DNA from: Halichondria panicea
Taxonomy: Eukaryota > Porifera > Demospongiae > Suberitida > Halichondriidae
Assembly (NCBI RefSeq): GCF_963675165.1
Contig: NC_087380.1
Location: 1,665,803-1,729,802 of the forward strand
Reading direction: 5' to 3'
Length of the DNA: 64,000 nucleotides
Shown: positions 37,956 to 50,651 of the stretch, one piece after another
Layout: each line of letters begins with the position of its first letter
Numbering within the stretch: position 1 is the first letter of the stretch
Program-made: the position numbers and the translations under genes
Notes under the pieces: model-generated
What the model saw: the letters and a program-made list of their open reading frames with translations, nothing else
Database searches by the model: none
Told to the model about the DNA's origin: nothing

Positions 37956-40900
37956 ATGCAGGCACATGCAGTGTCAGTGTTAGTGGTTTTGGTAGCATTG
38001 TCAGCTACTCCAATAGAACCAGCAATACTCACTCTGACCACCAACTCATCTGAAAACTGTGGCAAAGGACTCACTCATAATGGAGTGTTTGTGCTGGTGG
38101 AGTATCGTTTGATAGAGACACAACCTAGCCCATGGACGCTCCTTCAGAGTATTAGCTTGAATGCTACAGGTTTGCCTATAATATATACAACAGCTAGATC
38201 TATACCTATATGTATTATGTTCCACAATCATACAGTTGGCTTCACGAAATCCCAGATAGATATTATTACACCTGGAAATCTTCTGCCAAATGACACGATA
38301 CAGCTGCGGATCGTTCAGCCAGAACATGGTGGTGGTTCCTGTAACTGCTGGGGAGTGGACGAACTGAGTTTTACATCAACTAATGGAAGCAGTGTCAATG
38401 TTTCTTGGTAAGTAGATCACATGGCTTGATTATCATGGTGTATAAGTGTTTACTATAAATTATACCCATAGTCAGGACTGTTGTGCATCTAGTAGTCCGC
38501 CGATGGATAGTGATATCGAGAGTGACTACCCTGTACCGTTCTGTGGTGGCAGTGCCAGTGTACCGAGAGGAGTGGTCTTTCCTCCCGTGGGCCTGAGTGG
38601 CTCAGAAATACTATCGGAGTGTCCATTGAATTCTGTGTTAGTTGATGACAAAGGACAGCCTCCAACTAATTGCTCAAATGAAGAGCCAAGAATGTAAGTG
38701 TCTAAATGTTGTTGCCTGAGAGTTGTGCAATATATAGTAACTGTTCGTTCTCACAGGGAGATATCATTTGAGCTGAATGTCAAACCGATTGATTGTTCTC
38801 CCAGAGGCTTTGATGAGGGTGTTGAGATTTCAGTTGGCGGCTGGGAGAATAATGGCCAATGGATACCATTAATGTATGTTGCAAACACTATTGATAGAAT
38901 ACCAGATCGACTCAATATCAATATTGGTGCCATAAATGGGAGTACAGTCAAAATCAGAGGCTACGATGTCCCCTACCACTTACGAAGTGAACCAGAGGAA
39001 ATTTTTTTCAATTTAACAGTTTGTGGTGCAGCTGTCCTGAGGAATGGTATTCGAATAAGGTGGCTTCAAACTGGTGCAATGTACCTCAGTGAGGAAAGCT
39101 ATTTGAGGGATGTTGTGACGCTGAACAATGTATTTCAGAATAGTATTCTGCTAAATAGCACCAATTTTACCCTGCGCAATAGTGAAGTCCCAACATCGTC
39201 GACTATTGATTGTGTTCGCCCATTTAACGGTATCATTGCCATTTCAACTAATGGAGCAATAATTTTTGGAGCATTGTGTGAAACAGAAGATTGTAAAATT
39301 AAGAACAGAGTAATAACAGCAAGTAGAATTGCCACCACCATCCCACTAGACACCAGTGAATATAACTCGAAAACTCCCACTTTCACTGAACAGCCTACCA
39401 TGGCTATCACGGAGCAGGCTACCACTGAACAGCCTACCATGGCTACCACGGAGCACGCTACCACTGAACAGCCTACCATGGCTACCACTGAGCAGGCTAC
39501 CACTGAACAGCCTACCATGGCTACCACTGAGCACGCTACCACTGAACAACCTACCATGGTTGCCACGGAGCAGGCTACCACTGAACAGCCTACCATGGCT
39601 ACCACGGAGCAGGCTACCACTGAACAGCCTACCATGGCTACCACGGAGCAGGCTACCACTGAACAACCTACCATGGTTACCACGGAGCAGGCTACCACTG
39701 AACAGCCTATCATGGCTACCACGGAGCAGGCTACAACTGAACAGCCTACCATGGCTACCACGGAGCAGGCTACCACTGAGCAGGTTACCATGGTTACCAC
39801 GGAGCAGGCTACCACTGAACAGCCTATCATGGCTACCACTGAGCAGGTTACCATGGCTACCACGGAGCCGGCTACCACTGAACAGCCTACCATGGTTACG
39901 ACGGAGCAGGCTACCACTGAACAGCCTACCATGGCTACCATGGAGCAGGCTACCACTGAACAGGTTACCATAGCTATGGCAAATCTAGCAAGTGCATTCT
40001 CAAATTTATCAAAATTGGTGAGAGTCTATATAATTTCATATTCATAAACATTTTGTGGTGCGTTTCTTCAGGTAAACAACGATAAGGAATTAATGGCGAT
40101 TGACACACAGGTGAGTGCCAACTTTCCCCTCCCACACACGTTCATTTTAAGTGTAGGTTGCTTGTATGTATACACACATCCTCCTACTCATTGTATACAC
40201 ACATCCTCCTACTCATCGTATACACACATCCTCCTACTCATTGCATACACACATCCTCCTACTCATTGTATACACACATCCTCCTACTCATTGTGTACAC
40301 ACATCCTCCTACTCATTGTGTACACACATCCTCCTACTCATTGTGTACACACATCCTCATACTCATTGTATACACACATCCTCCTACTCATTGTATACAC
40401 ACATCCTCCTACTCATTGTGTACACACATCCTCATACTCATTGTATACACACATCCTCCTACTCATTGTGTACACACATCCTCCTACTCATTGTGTACAC
40501 ACATCCTCATACTCATTGTATACACACATCCTCCTACTCATTGTATACACACATCCTCCTACTCATTGTATACACACATCCTCCTCACTTGCATGCGTGT
40601 ATACGTAAGATCATGCACTTGTCTATATAGTTATGTACACACACAGCCTCTCTTTCTCATGTATTGTATACACTGATGCAGCCTCTTTCTCATGCAACCA
40701 TCGTTGTATATACATTACATGCATGCATCCAGCCTCTTTCTCATGCAATTAGCATTGTATATACATTACATGCATGCATCCAGCCTCTTTCTCATGCAAC
40801 CAGCGTTGTATATACATTACATGCATGCATCCAGCCTCTTTCTCATGCAACCAGCGTTGTATATACATTACATGCATGCATCCAGCCTCTTTCTCATGCA

Positions 40901-43900
40901 ATCAGCGTTGTATATACATTACATGCATGCATCCAGCCTCTTTCTCATGCATTGTATATTCATATACACACATGCAGCCTCCTGCACAAGCTGCTATGTC
41001 TCTGAGGATGGTGATAGAAAGTGCTCAAGTTGTCGAGACAGCCATCGCATATCTTCTGAGCAGGATAGTCATCAGAGCTATGGATGTTAGTAGTCCTCAA
41101 TAATTTGCCAGGGTAAAAGATTACGTTATATTGGATCTCCCACTCTAATGTGATTATGATTTATTTAGGTTGTGGTGGATATCGTCGACACACTAATTAA
41201 TAGAACATTCATCAATGAACAGGTTTGTAAAAGCGAAGATACCGTATAGAGGGAGCCGCAAAAATGCCTTTAGAAAGGTTATTTTTGCGGAATAGCAGCC
41301 TTTTTGCAGCATGCATGCAATATTAAATTCGTGGGTATAAATGTTTGCGGTATTATGCTTAATCAGCAAAAACCACAAACATATATAACCTCGAAATATA
41401 CTCGCTACGGTACTTTGATTTCAATCACTTTCTCATGTGTACACACACACAGTCCAACACTATCGCTGGCAGTACTCTGTTAGCTACTGTCGGGAGTCTG
41501 GCCCTCAACGTACTACCTCCAGACACGAACATCAATACACAAAACATAGGTACGGTACTTGCTCTGGTTTACTGTTTACTTTGGCACAAAAGCCAATCTT
41601 TGGGCCCACATTCCTTAATAATAATTATGGTATTGGTGCACTATGCTCTAATTACACAGCTCATTGAAGACAAAGATGTCTTAGTTTTCATTCCACAATT
41701 ATTACTGATTGAGCTAGGAATTTCCCACTACTGTTTTGGAGGTGTCTAGAAGCCCAATTAAGGTACTGCTTATAGTATTCCGAGCGTAGCAAGGGTACTA
41801 TATATACATGTACCTGAGGGCTTCTAATTACATGGACGCCGATAAAACATTGTAATTTGTTTTTCGTCATTAATTTCCCCAGAATTATTTGTGTTTGAGA
41901 CACAAGTGGACAATAAAGATAGATACTTCACTAGTATTAATGCGCGTAACATCTCTATTCAAGTGCCCACTGAGTTAGTGAGGATGGTAGCTAATGGAAC
42001 AACTGGAACAACTGTGGCCTCAGTCTACTACAGGAACATGAGTGGACTGCTGCCCGGGACTCTGCTGGGAGAGAGGGACACTGTGTTAGCATCTCCAGTG
42101 GTCTCCACCAGTCTGCAGTGTGGGGACAAGATTTGTGACACAACTAACATTCAGCTCAGTCAGCCAGTCATTGTCACACTGAAACACAGCAAATATGCAC
42201 AAGTAAGGCTTGCATGGTAGTCGATCTTATCTAACACTTGTATTGATTTGTCGATTATACAGGCTGTTATTGAAAAACATGATACCAATGAAGCAACTTG
42301 TGTATTCTGGGAATTTATAACTGCCAGGTATTGTAGTCTATAGAGGTGCATATAATTTATGGTTTCCACATATGCAGTAGTGAAAATCCTCTGGCCAATG
42401 GACGATGGAACACTGAAGGATGTGTGAGAAATGACAAACTCTCCAACTCCACACAGACGGTGTGTGAGTGCACACATCTCACCAACTTTGCCATTCTCCT
42501 CAGTGCACGGCCACTCAACCTACCCTCTGGTGTGGCACTGTCTCTCTCAATCATTGGCTACATTGGAGTGTCTCTATCTGTGATTGCCATGTTGGCCACT
42601 ATTATGGCCTTGGTCATTCTTAGGTGAGTTAATTATACTGTGGAGTGTTTCAATTGACAATAATTATATAGGACCTTGTGGAACATGCGCAACTACATCC
42701 ACATCAACCTATGTGTGAGTCTAATTCTGGCACAACTGATGTTTGTGATTGGGGTGACCCCTCACGGAGGAGGAGGTGTGGTGGATCCTGGTTGTCGGAC
42801 AGCAGCAGTTCTCATGCACTACTTGTTCCTGGTGTCCTTCATGTGGATGCTCATGGAGGGGGTGGTCTTGTATCTGGTCCTTGTCAAAGTCTTCGTAAAA
42901 GAACATGAACGGAAATACATTTTCAGCTTCACTATTGTCAGCTATGGTATGTGTAAATTCAACTGACATTGTTCATCCTCTCCCTATAGGTGCCCCTGTA
43001 CTGTACATGGCCCTCTGTATTCCATTGGGCTTTGCTCTATCTGGCCTGGAGGATAGCTATGGCTATCAGCTGGTCAACAGCAATACAACTACCATAGTGT
43101 GAGTTTAGTCGCTCTCTTATCGAGACCCAAGTATGCATGTGTGCGTACGTATACGGTTGTACATGCATACACCAATCTTTATGTTGATATTCATGATGGA
43201 GTGTCCTCTAAAGGAGCGTTGGTAATATACCAGTTAAGTGCATGTCATTCCTATGTTTTCCGGCTGTGTCTGCCTTGAGCGACCCCATGCAGAGTCAAGT
43301 TATATGATTTTCTCACCAATTTCACACTATAATTATAATTATACCTGTACTTGTGTTTGCAGCTGCTGGTTGAACCCCATCACTAACTTTATTCTGACGT
43401 TCATTGTGCCAGTGGTGGTGATTCTCTTGGTGAATGTCGGCTTCTTTATCATGGCAATAGTTATCATGCGGAGACACCAAAAAAGGCAAGGGAAGACACA
43501 GGAAGTGAGGTATGTGGCTATGTATATGATACTGACCAGGAGTTCATTAATGAACTCTTGTATAGACACATAATTATTTGCACTGTGCTTGAAGTGTTTC
43601 TGATATATACATGCAGTTCTTGGTTGAAGACCTCTGTGTCACTGGTCACTGTCATGGGACTGACATGGATAACTGGTGAGAATAATATAATATGTGAGAT
43701 TTTGATGCCATTATCAACACACGCAGGTGTTCTGGTGTTCGAGGTCCCTGCTCTACTACCAGTGTCGTACATCTTCACGATCTTCGTTTCATTCCAAGGA
43801 GTGGCCATTTTCATACTTTTTGTGCCTCTCTCTGTGCCAGTGAGGGATGCGTACTCCAACTGGTTGAAGGAAAAGTTGGCAAAGCATCGATATCAATTTC

Positions 43901-44287
43901 ATTTTAAAAGCACCAAGGTATATCACTAACAAATCCGATCGTAATTACATGCCAGTGTATATAATTAGCTATGTACATTATTCTGCACTTCAGTGTGCCA
44001 CTCTCAGCAGTGTCAACACCAATGTTACCTCTCCATCTTTGGATAGTTCGTTGAAACTGGAGTCTAATATATTCAACTCGACCATGGAAAGAGAGTCAGG
44101 TGTGTGTTTGCACAACTTAGAAGATGTTTGTAACATAACAATTGAGCTTGGTGTAACTTGTATATATATAGGCACCCTCCACCATGCATGGCCTCATTGT
44201 ATAGTTATATTCGCATTTCTTCTAGTACTGGCCAAAGCTACATGTAAAAATGATACACATGCATGGTGTTTTGACCCCATATATTAA
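37956..44287 (+). CDS. Adhesion G protein-coupled receptor with Thr-rich repeat stalk
   Basis: Exons read in frame: 37956-38407, 38472-38693, 38757-40017, 40072-40110, 40978-41085, 41169-41222, 41453-41549, 41883-42202, 42263-42327, 42378-42623, 42672-42946, 42990-43098, 43363-43509, 43617-43675, 43727-43917, 43994-44287. The product starts with a signal peptide (MQAHAVSVLVVLVALSATP). Two beta-sandwich-like segments follow, the first ending RIVQPEHGGGSCNCWGVDEL, resembling reelin/MAM-type folds (tentative). Then a 13-residue EQPTMATTEQATT repeat stalk, a GAIN-like region, and a GPS with CECTHLTNFAILL, where cleavage between L and T would expose a tethered agonist. Seven hydrophobic helices follow. 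The last exon may contain another intron (44099-44172), so the C-terminus is uncertain. Plasma-membrane receptor, ligand unknown. Confidence 0.85.
39391..39975 (+). repeat. 39-bp coding minisatellite (mucin-like stalk)
   Basis: About 15 units of roughly 39 bp encoding EQPTMATTEQATT variants within the large GPCR exon. Length is a multiple of three, so unit gain or loss keeps the frame. Some units are shortened (EQVTMATTEPATT). Rich in Thr, so likely O-glycosylated. Confidence 0.9.
40163..40586 (+). repeat. 25-bp minisatellite in a GPCR intron
   Basis: About 17 copies of TGTATACACACATCCTCCTA plus CTCAT, with TGTG and CTCAT variants. The unit length (25) and lack of stops leave all three forward frames open; this is a repeat artefact, not a gene. 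Lies between exons 40072-40110 and 40978-41085. Confidence 0.9.
40668..40965 (+). repeat. 51-bp minisatellite in the same GPCR intron
   Basis: About five and a half copies of a 51-bp unit containing CAGCCTCTTTCTCATGCAA and TTACATGCATGCATC. Open reading frames across it are artefacts. Confidence 0.9.
41240..41412. mobile_element. MITE, CCGTATAG family, in a GPCR intron
   Basis: TACCGTATAG at the left, CTCGAAATATACTCGCTACGG at the right is inverted relative to the 13001 copy. Decayed interior. Lies between exons 41169-41222 and 41453-41549. Confidence 0.7.
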
Positions 44288-44299
44288 TTCTACATAATC

Positions 44300-44305
44300 A
44301 ATAAA
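44300..44305 (+). promoter_or_regulatory. Polyadenylation signal of the GPCR
   Basis: AATAAA lies 13 bases after the GPCR stop codon at 44287. It is close but plausible for a compact 3' UTR. Confidence 0.45.
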
Positions 44306-45086
44306 GGTTGTCTTCGTATATCTAACTAAGGTTTTGAACCATTGATGCATTTTAAAGGTTCATTATTATGCTCCTATCTTACTCTACTCATGCATAATTA
44401 TGTCATGCAGGGTTTGCCAATCATAGTGTGATGGAATTATCTGAAGAATGTAAGGAACGTTAGTCATGCAAGCCAAACTCATTCAGAATCTACATCATGT
44501 ACTGTATATATACAATAGCAAAATAATTTTGCATGTTTTATTAATTAGTATGAACAGACATTACTTATAGTAGAAGCAGATCGTTACTATAGTAGCTATG
44601 CCATAATGTTGATTGTAATTGTACACAACATTTTTATGAGGCTCTATAATTATCAATGTTTATAATTATTATCAATGTTTTGTGTATGTTTTGTACCCTT
44701 TGCGTGCATGCATGTAAACCTTAATACTAAAATAATGATGAAATTGAAATGTGAATTACTAGTCGATCATTGGTAAAGATCATTAACTAAACAAAGGATA
44801 TTTTAAAGAGTAAAGGTCATTAACGAAACAATCTGTAAATTAATTCAGCTTATTTATTCAACACTTTTTTCAAGCTATTATAATCAACAACAAAAGTTGG
44901 TGATCAATATAGCAAGTGAGCATGCATGCATATCAATTATATTATAAATTGGAGAAAAACGTTTATGGACGTCTTGAGATCGTAAAAAAACGTTTATGGA
45001 CGTCTTGCAGATTGTAATAAAAATGTGCATGGAATAAAAATCAATGAAACACAAAATGCTAACACAAACAGAGTGACAGGTTCAGT
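44306..45086. other. Spacer made of duplicated gene-X flank pieces
   Basis: 44440-44590 repeats 37470-37640, and 44640-44860 repeats 37120-37290, in swapped order. 44930-45086 is RhoBTB 3' UTR, shared with 51100-51234 and 16861. No gene seen between. Confidence 0.55.
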
Positions 45087-48000
45087 CTATTTGAACAGTC
45101 GGGAGAGTCCTCGTCTCTTGTGGCTCTTGACAGCTGCTCCATTGTCCGATGTCCTGGAGGGGTCACCTGTACGAGGGGGGGTGGTTGTAATGCATGGTGG
45201 GGGGTATATGGTATAGTACAGTGACACCTGTGTCTATAGTGGCAGTGGTTGTATAATAGGTGGCCCTACAACACAGGTCCAAATAACTTGTAACGGCCGC
45301 GTGAGCTTGAGAAAACTTAACTAACATATTATTATAAAGTACTGCCTATTCATCAGCCCACCCCCCTGAACTAAACCACACCCACCTGACTCCTCCCCCT
45401 CAGTATTGAGGTACTTGGTCTTATACTCGTTCATAGCGGCCTCGTAACATGGCCATCGATGCTCCTTCACATAAGAGAGGTTGTCTTCGCCCAATTGCAG
45501 GAATTGTTCGTTTCCCTTAAAAACATCGAAATTGCTTGAGATGAAGTGGAGGCACCAACTGCTGAGTTGAGACGCGTTGTGCAGCTGTGAGAAGAGCAGG
45601 AGTCCTGTGTGTGGGTATGTGTGTGTGTGTGGGGGGGAGTGGGCGAGTAGGTAGTATATTAATTTTGGAGCAAGCAAATTTCTGTCAACATAAATATTTC
45701 ACAATATAAAATTTCACATGCTATAAACAAAGCATTGAGTATACAGAACGTGCTATAATATAATATTTTTGCAACAAAATCACTGATTACTAGTCAATAT
45801 GCACGTATATGTGTACATGTATATGTACAGCCATTAGTGTCAGTTGCTTGGGCTGGTAACTCAATGAATGAATGACCTCACCTATAACGTCAACGTCAGC
45901 CTTTGCAATGGAATGTTTAGTGGCCCTCTCCACATGCTTGGAGATGTACAGTTCACAGAGTGACATCAGCCGACTCATCACGTACCTGTTGTGAGGGAGG
46001 AGTCAGCAATGCAAGTGAAACACATCACGTGAAGAATTGAACTCTGAAAATACAATTAATGTCTTTATTTGCTCTATATACATGTATGAGGGGTTGGGAT
46101 GTCTAGAAAAATGCATTCATGACATTGAGTATTATAATCATTAAAGAATTGCTTAAATGTAACAGAGCTTTATACGCTTTCAGGAAACCATCTTTGGTCC
46201 ATGCAGTATATACATGCAATAAAGCCACTAACTATTAACAGACATCCTGTACACTAACAGTGGCTATAATTATATGCACGTGCACAGTAGAAGTCTACTA
46301 AAACCATGACAACTCCACTCAAAAATGTTCCCTTCACCTGTCAGCCAGCTTCAATATTTCCATAGAGTTCCCCTCCTCAATGGGGGCGTGGTCAGTGTAC
46401 AGGTACTCTAGGAAACACACAAACGTGTCCAATGGGATATCAGGGATGGATATCTGGGTAGGGGGGAGGTTAAAGGTCACTGTGTGGTAATCGGTTGCAA
46501 TTCAATAGCAGTAGTAGTAGTAACGTAACATAATATGTCTGTGACTTAATAGTGATATTAGGAACAGAAAACAGTTGCATCACAACGCACGCTATTAGGG
46601 AGTTGAAATCAATTAATTTGTGCGTGCTGAATTCAGCTATAATAAGGATTACATATGTACAAAGTAGTGTCGGTAAAAAAAGTATACTTAAATTGTGATT
46701 CGTTATATCTATGACCGGTGACATACTTGGTTAGCTGTGCTCTCTTGGAAGGCTCCAGACAACATGGCTGACATGACCTCACATCGTGTGGTCAGTACTA
46801 GTCGATGGGCAGGGACAACCACACCCTCCACCAGGAAACACACGTCAGAGAACAGTCCCTGTGTGTGTGTGTGTGTGTGTGTGTCTTTGCTTGAGGAAAT
46901 GCTACAAAAGATAACCAAATACAGGCACTTAAAAATCAATTATGATATGCACACACTTACATGTGCAATTAACTAACCTCAAATCACTTCCACAAAAACA
47001 CGCGTACCTTGTTGAGAAATAGTTGTTTTGCGACGCTGACATTTCTATCGTTCAACCACATTCCAATTTTCTGATTCAGAAACTCCTCCCCTTTACGAGC
47101 ATTCTCACACAAGAGCCCTAACTCAGGCAAATTTAGCAGCTGAGAAATCTTGATTGTTTCGTCGATACCGTCGCTCTCTTTGTTGAGTTCCACCACTCCA
47201 GTGTAGAGGAACGTTAGGGTACGAGATAGCGCCAGCTCCGTCACCAGAGAGGGGTCAAAGGTCACCTCTGTCACCTGCCTACCGTCTGAGCAAGGTCTAT
47301 AGCGAACAGAAATGAATTACAAGTGTAGCCTACAATGTACATGTTACCATGCTTCACAACTAAAGATGAAAGCACCGCGGGTGCTGCTACCTCGGTGCAT
47401 GGAGATGCCAAAGCAACACATAGCATAAAGCTACTAATAGCTTTTATACTGATGAACATTTTTGCAATAATTATTTTGCTGCATGCAAACTCAAAGAGTG
47501 GGTAATGATCGACCATGATTGTTGTTAAAACGATCGATGCCAAAAGTTCAACTAAAATTAATGGCTGCCATCAGCAGAGCCTTGCAGCTCTCTTCCTCAC
47601 TCTAACAGCTACCAATAGCTAGCGTTCTAGTGCAGAGCTAACTACTAAGTAGAGTAGTAACACTCGGTAAACAAGTTTTGCTACGTGCTCTTCTGAAAAG
47701 GCTGCAAATTGCATTCCAAGTAAGCAAAACTAGAGAACGAAGCATTATTTTGCAAATCCACGAATTAAAATCCAAGTAAACATGACTAGAGCCTATAGAA
47801 ACTCTTACTTGCACTTGATTCATCCTTAAACAGCTGTAGCAGTCTACACACACACACAGACACACAAACACACTACCGTATACCTCGCTTGCGCATGCGC
47901 AGGCATAATGAGCATCAATAATTATAAGGTAGCGTACATATTTCAGACATAATGTGGACACAATGGCTTAATAACATTTTCAGACGAAGTGTGTACACTG

Positions 48001-50651
48001 TTCTTACCTGTCGTCAATGTGTAGCATTCCCTCAAGCTGCCCCGAGTTGACCATCTCCATGGTAACGTTCATTAGTCGTGCCTTGCCACACCCATCATAC
48101 AGGTTGTCAACCTGGGAGAGGGGCACTTGACCAAATTATAACACTCTCACAGAAAATTTTTATTACACAAAGTTAGTTTGCAGAAGTGGGACAATTAATA
48201 AAGTGTAGGCATTATCCCTATAAAACACAGCCATGGTTAAAGTGCCTCAAAGTCTCCATAGCATGTGTTTGGACCTATGCTAGCATCACACCTCTTTATT
48301 AGAGCCACTGTTGTCGGTCTGCCCATATGCAGGTGACCACTATTACAATGATTCAGGTATACACCATCGATACATATAGAGGCCTGGAATCAACAATCAA
48401 CGCTAACACCATGCAACCATAGCATTCGCCGAGATTTACTATAAGCCTCACCTTAACTTTCTGAGTCACCCCGAGCAGCTGTCTAAACAGATCTGAAGCA
48501 GATGCCAGCACATAGCGATGGGCATGATACGTCTTGCCCTCCAGTCTCAAGACTACGTCCGAATGAGACGGGTTGTCTATCGTTTTTGCCCAATCAGCGG
48601 AAAAAGTTGAAGACGGGACTTTTATCTCCACTGTTTTTTTATTGGCCGGTGGTTGAGGGGGCGGGGGGATGTAAGATCCACCGACATTCGTGTAAAATTG
48701 GGAGTATCTGCAAGGAGAGTTACAAGGTGACATTAATTAGTCTTATAGCAAACCAGATTTGAAACCTATCTAGAAATTAAAATGCATGTATAGCTGGGCG
48801 TCCCCTGGCCAACTGTTCTGACGAGTGGCCATATCTTGTTTCCACGTTTTTTTATGTTTCCCCCGGCCAATCCTAGCAATTTTCACATTGTAAATGTTTT
48901 TCTAGTCGGATTTATCACAAAATTATGGGAAGATCAACCTCAACACTTATTAGGCAGGTATATACAATCAGAAATTCTACCACGTGCGTGTATGCTTGCG
49001 CAATTACATATGTAACTATAACCGCACTGTTTGAGTGTGGTTGTAAAGCCACATGAAATGAGGGTATTTTTTACGTTCTCGAAAAACAATAACCATACGG
49101 TTCTTTGGGTTATAATTATATTATATAGTACATACTCCTGGTGACTACAATTAATAGACAATGTAAATCAATACTTATTTTTCACCTACCGTTTCCATGG
49201 CAGTACAAATCTACGTTTTATCCCCGCCCTCAAACAAGCATCCATTGCCTCCATCACACCAAATCCTGTTACAGTACTTGCCTCATAGTAACCCACCGCT
49301 CCTGAGGGGGAGGGGCATACAGTTATCGTACAGCGGGTTCTTTTCGTATGGTGGACATTTCATATTATTATCGTTGTAGAGCATCATACGAAAATATAAC
49401 TATCCAGAGCTGTACAAATATTCAAATACGAAATATTGAATTGGGCAGTTCATAAAACAATTTGCACCAACAAAATTACCCGCTATACGGTATCAGATAC
49501 ACTCACATCCCCTTGGATTCCTTTAATTAAAAGTGATCAATTTTATTACCGTAGACACTTTTAGGTGCGATAATCTATCTAAAAGATCACCTCTCTATAA
49601 TTATTACAGCTATACTCGCTAGACAGACACTTCACTGTCAGAGTGTCAGTACATGTAGAAAATGTATAATATGCCAGTAAATTCTTCACCAATATCTTTT
49701 GCCAGTTGCAGAGCATCTTCGTGGCGGACCTCAGTGTAGCCACCATTGACCTCTTGACCTCTGAGGTCATACTTGAGCCCTAGTAGCAGCACGGGTTTGT
49801 TGGGACAATAATGATGAATTTCAGGTAACCACTTCTCTTTGATGTTGGTCAATGAACTGGGGTCTTTGACACAAAATGCAACGAGGAAAACATCAGTATC
49901 GGGGTACTGCAATGGGCGGAGCCTAGCGTAGTCTTCGTGGCCGGCTGCATTATAGGGAATAATTATGCATAACCAGGCCAGAAAATGTATTATACTTTTT
50001 CAAGGGTCAAGAGTCAGTTACATAGGCCACTCCAAATGAGACAGTACCGTACTTTCCTGTCTGCTGTAAAAAAATATGCACTTATCCATGCATTACGATC
50101 ATAACTTTGTGACATCATTGTGATGAATTTCAAGAACAACAATTCAACATGCACTGCCAGAGGGGAGGTACGACATGTAGGATTAGATGCAATTGGCAAT
50201 TTTGCTGAGTCAGCAAATATGTTCAGATACAAGAAAAACAACAGGTAGCAGGATCACTTCTATATGCTGTTAGTTCTCAGACACATGAGCATGTAGCTTC
50301 ACATATTTGCTGACTCGACAATAATTGTGATTGTTATCAATTGCTCTCAATTGCTCCTACATATCGATCACAGCAGCTAGGAAGAGGGCAAAGGACGGGA
50401 AAATACAGTCTCATTTGAAATATTAATGGCTATTATAATTATTTTACCGAGTAATACCGTAAACCACAATCATACAGTTTCGGGTTTGTTAGATACGTAC
50501 GTGTATCCCATAGCACCACTTCGACTGGTTTTCCATCCACCACAACCGCATAAACAGCGCTGCCAGGAAAGTCATTGGAGCACCATTGTACGAGAAAACG
50601 TGATTTACCCACTTCATAATCTCCAACTATGACCACCTTCACACGTTGCAT
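45087..50651 (-). CDS. RhoBTB-like atypical Rho GTPase, copy a
   Basis: Eleven exons, 5' to 3' on the minus strand: 50651-50501, 49944-49690, 49301-49190, 48707-48452, 48111-48008, 47296-47008, 46858-46727, 46453-46338, 45985-45882, 45604-45386, 45166-45087; 605 residues. Order: Rho-type G domain (GDYEVGKS), FVLPWKR link, proline-rich [13 protein letters not shown] 1 ([19 protein letters not shown]) split by an insertion and resumed with [14 protein letters not shown] 2 ([19 protein letters not shown]... FLEYLYTDH), helical C-terminus ending in a basic tail with no CAAX box. This is the RhoBTB architecture (known members adapt cullin-3 ligase). Switch I is shortened and lacks the conserved Thr, switch II reads DTPGHEDY, and the SAL motif is STV, so it probably does not cycle GTP. 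The start is the ATG at 50651, giving [11 protein letters not shown]. Confidence 0.88.
47366..47908. mobile_element. AAGCACC-family element, solo copy, in RhoBTB-a intron
   Basis: Starts AAGCACCGCGGGTGCTG and ends CGCTTGCGCATGCGCAGGCATA. The matching intron of copy b (near 54450) is empty here: AACTAAAAATGAATATCG versus AACTAAAGATGA, element, ATGAGCATC, giving ATGA on both sides. The ends are different palindromes, not TIRs. Confidence 0.8.
49327..49492. mobile_element. MITE, TATAGCGGG family, in RhoBTB-a intron
   Basis: CGTACAGCGGGTTC at the left, TACCCGCTATACGGTA at the right; about 165 bp. Between exons 49190-49301 and 49690-49944. Confidence 0.7.

Noticed and set aside
39135-39971. 278-residue minus-strand ORF of VVACSVVAMVGCS repeats
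   Set aside because: It is the antisense of the Thr-rich stalk repeat of the GPCR exon.
40163-40586. Possible CRISPR-like array (regular repeats)
   Set aside because: Units are contiguous with no unique spacers; the setting is a eukaryotic intron.
40093-41103. Long overlapping ORFs of HILLLIVYTHPPT- and YITCMHPASFSC-type repeats
   Set aside because: They are translations of 25-bp and 51-bp minisatellites inside a GPCR intron, open in several frames at once.
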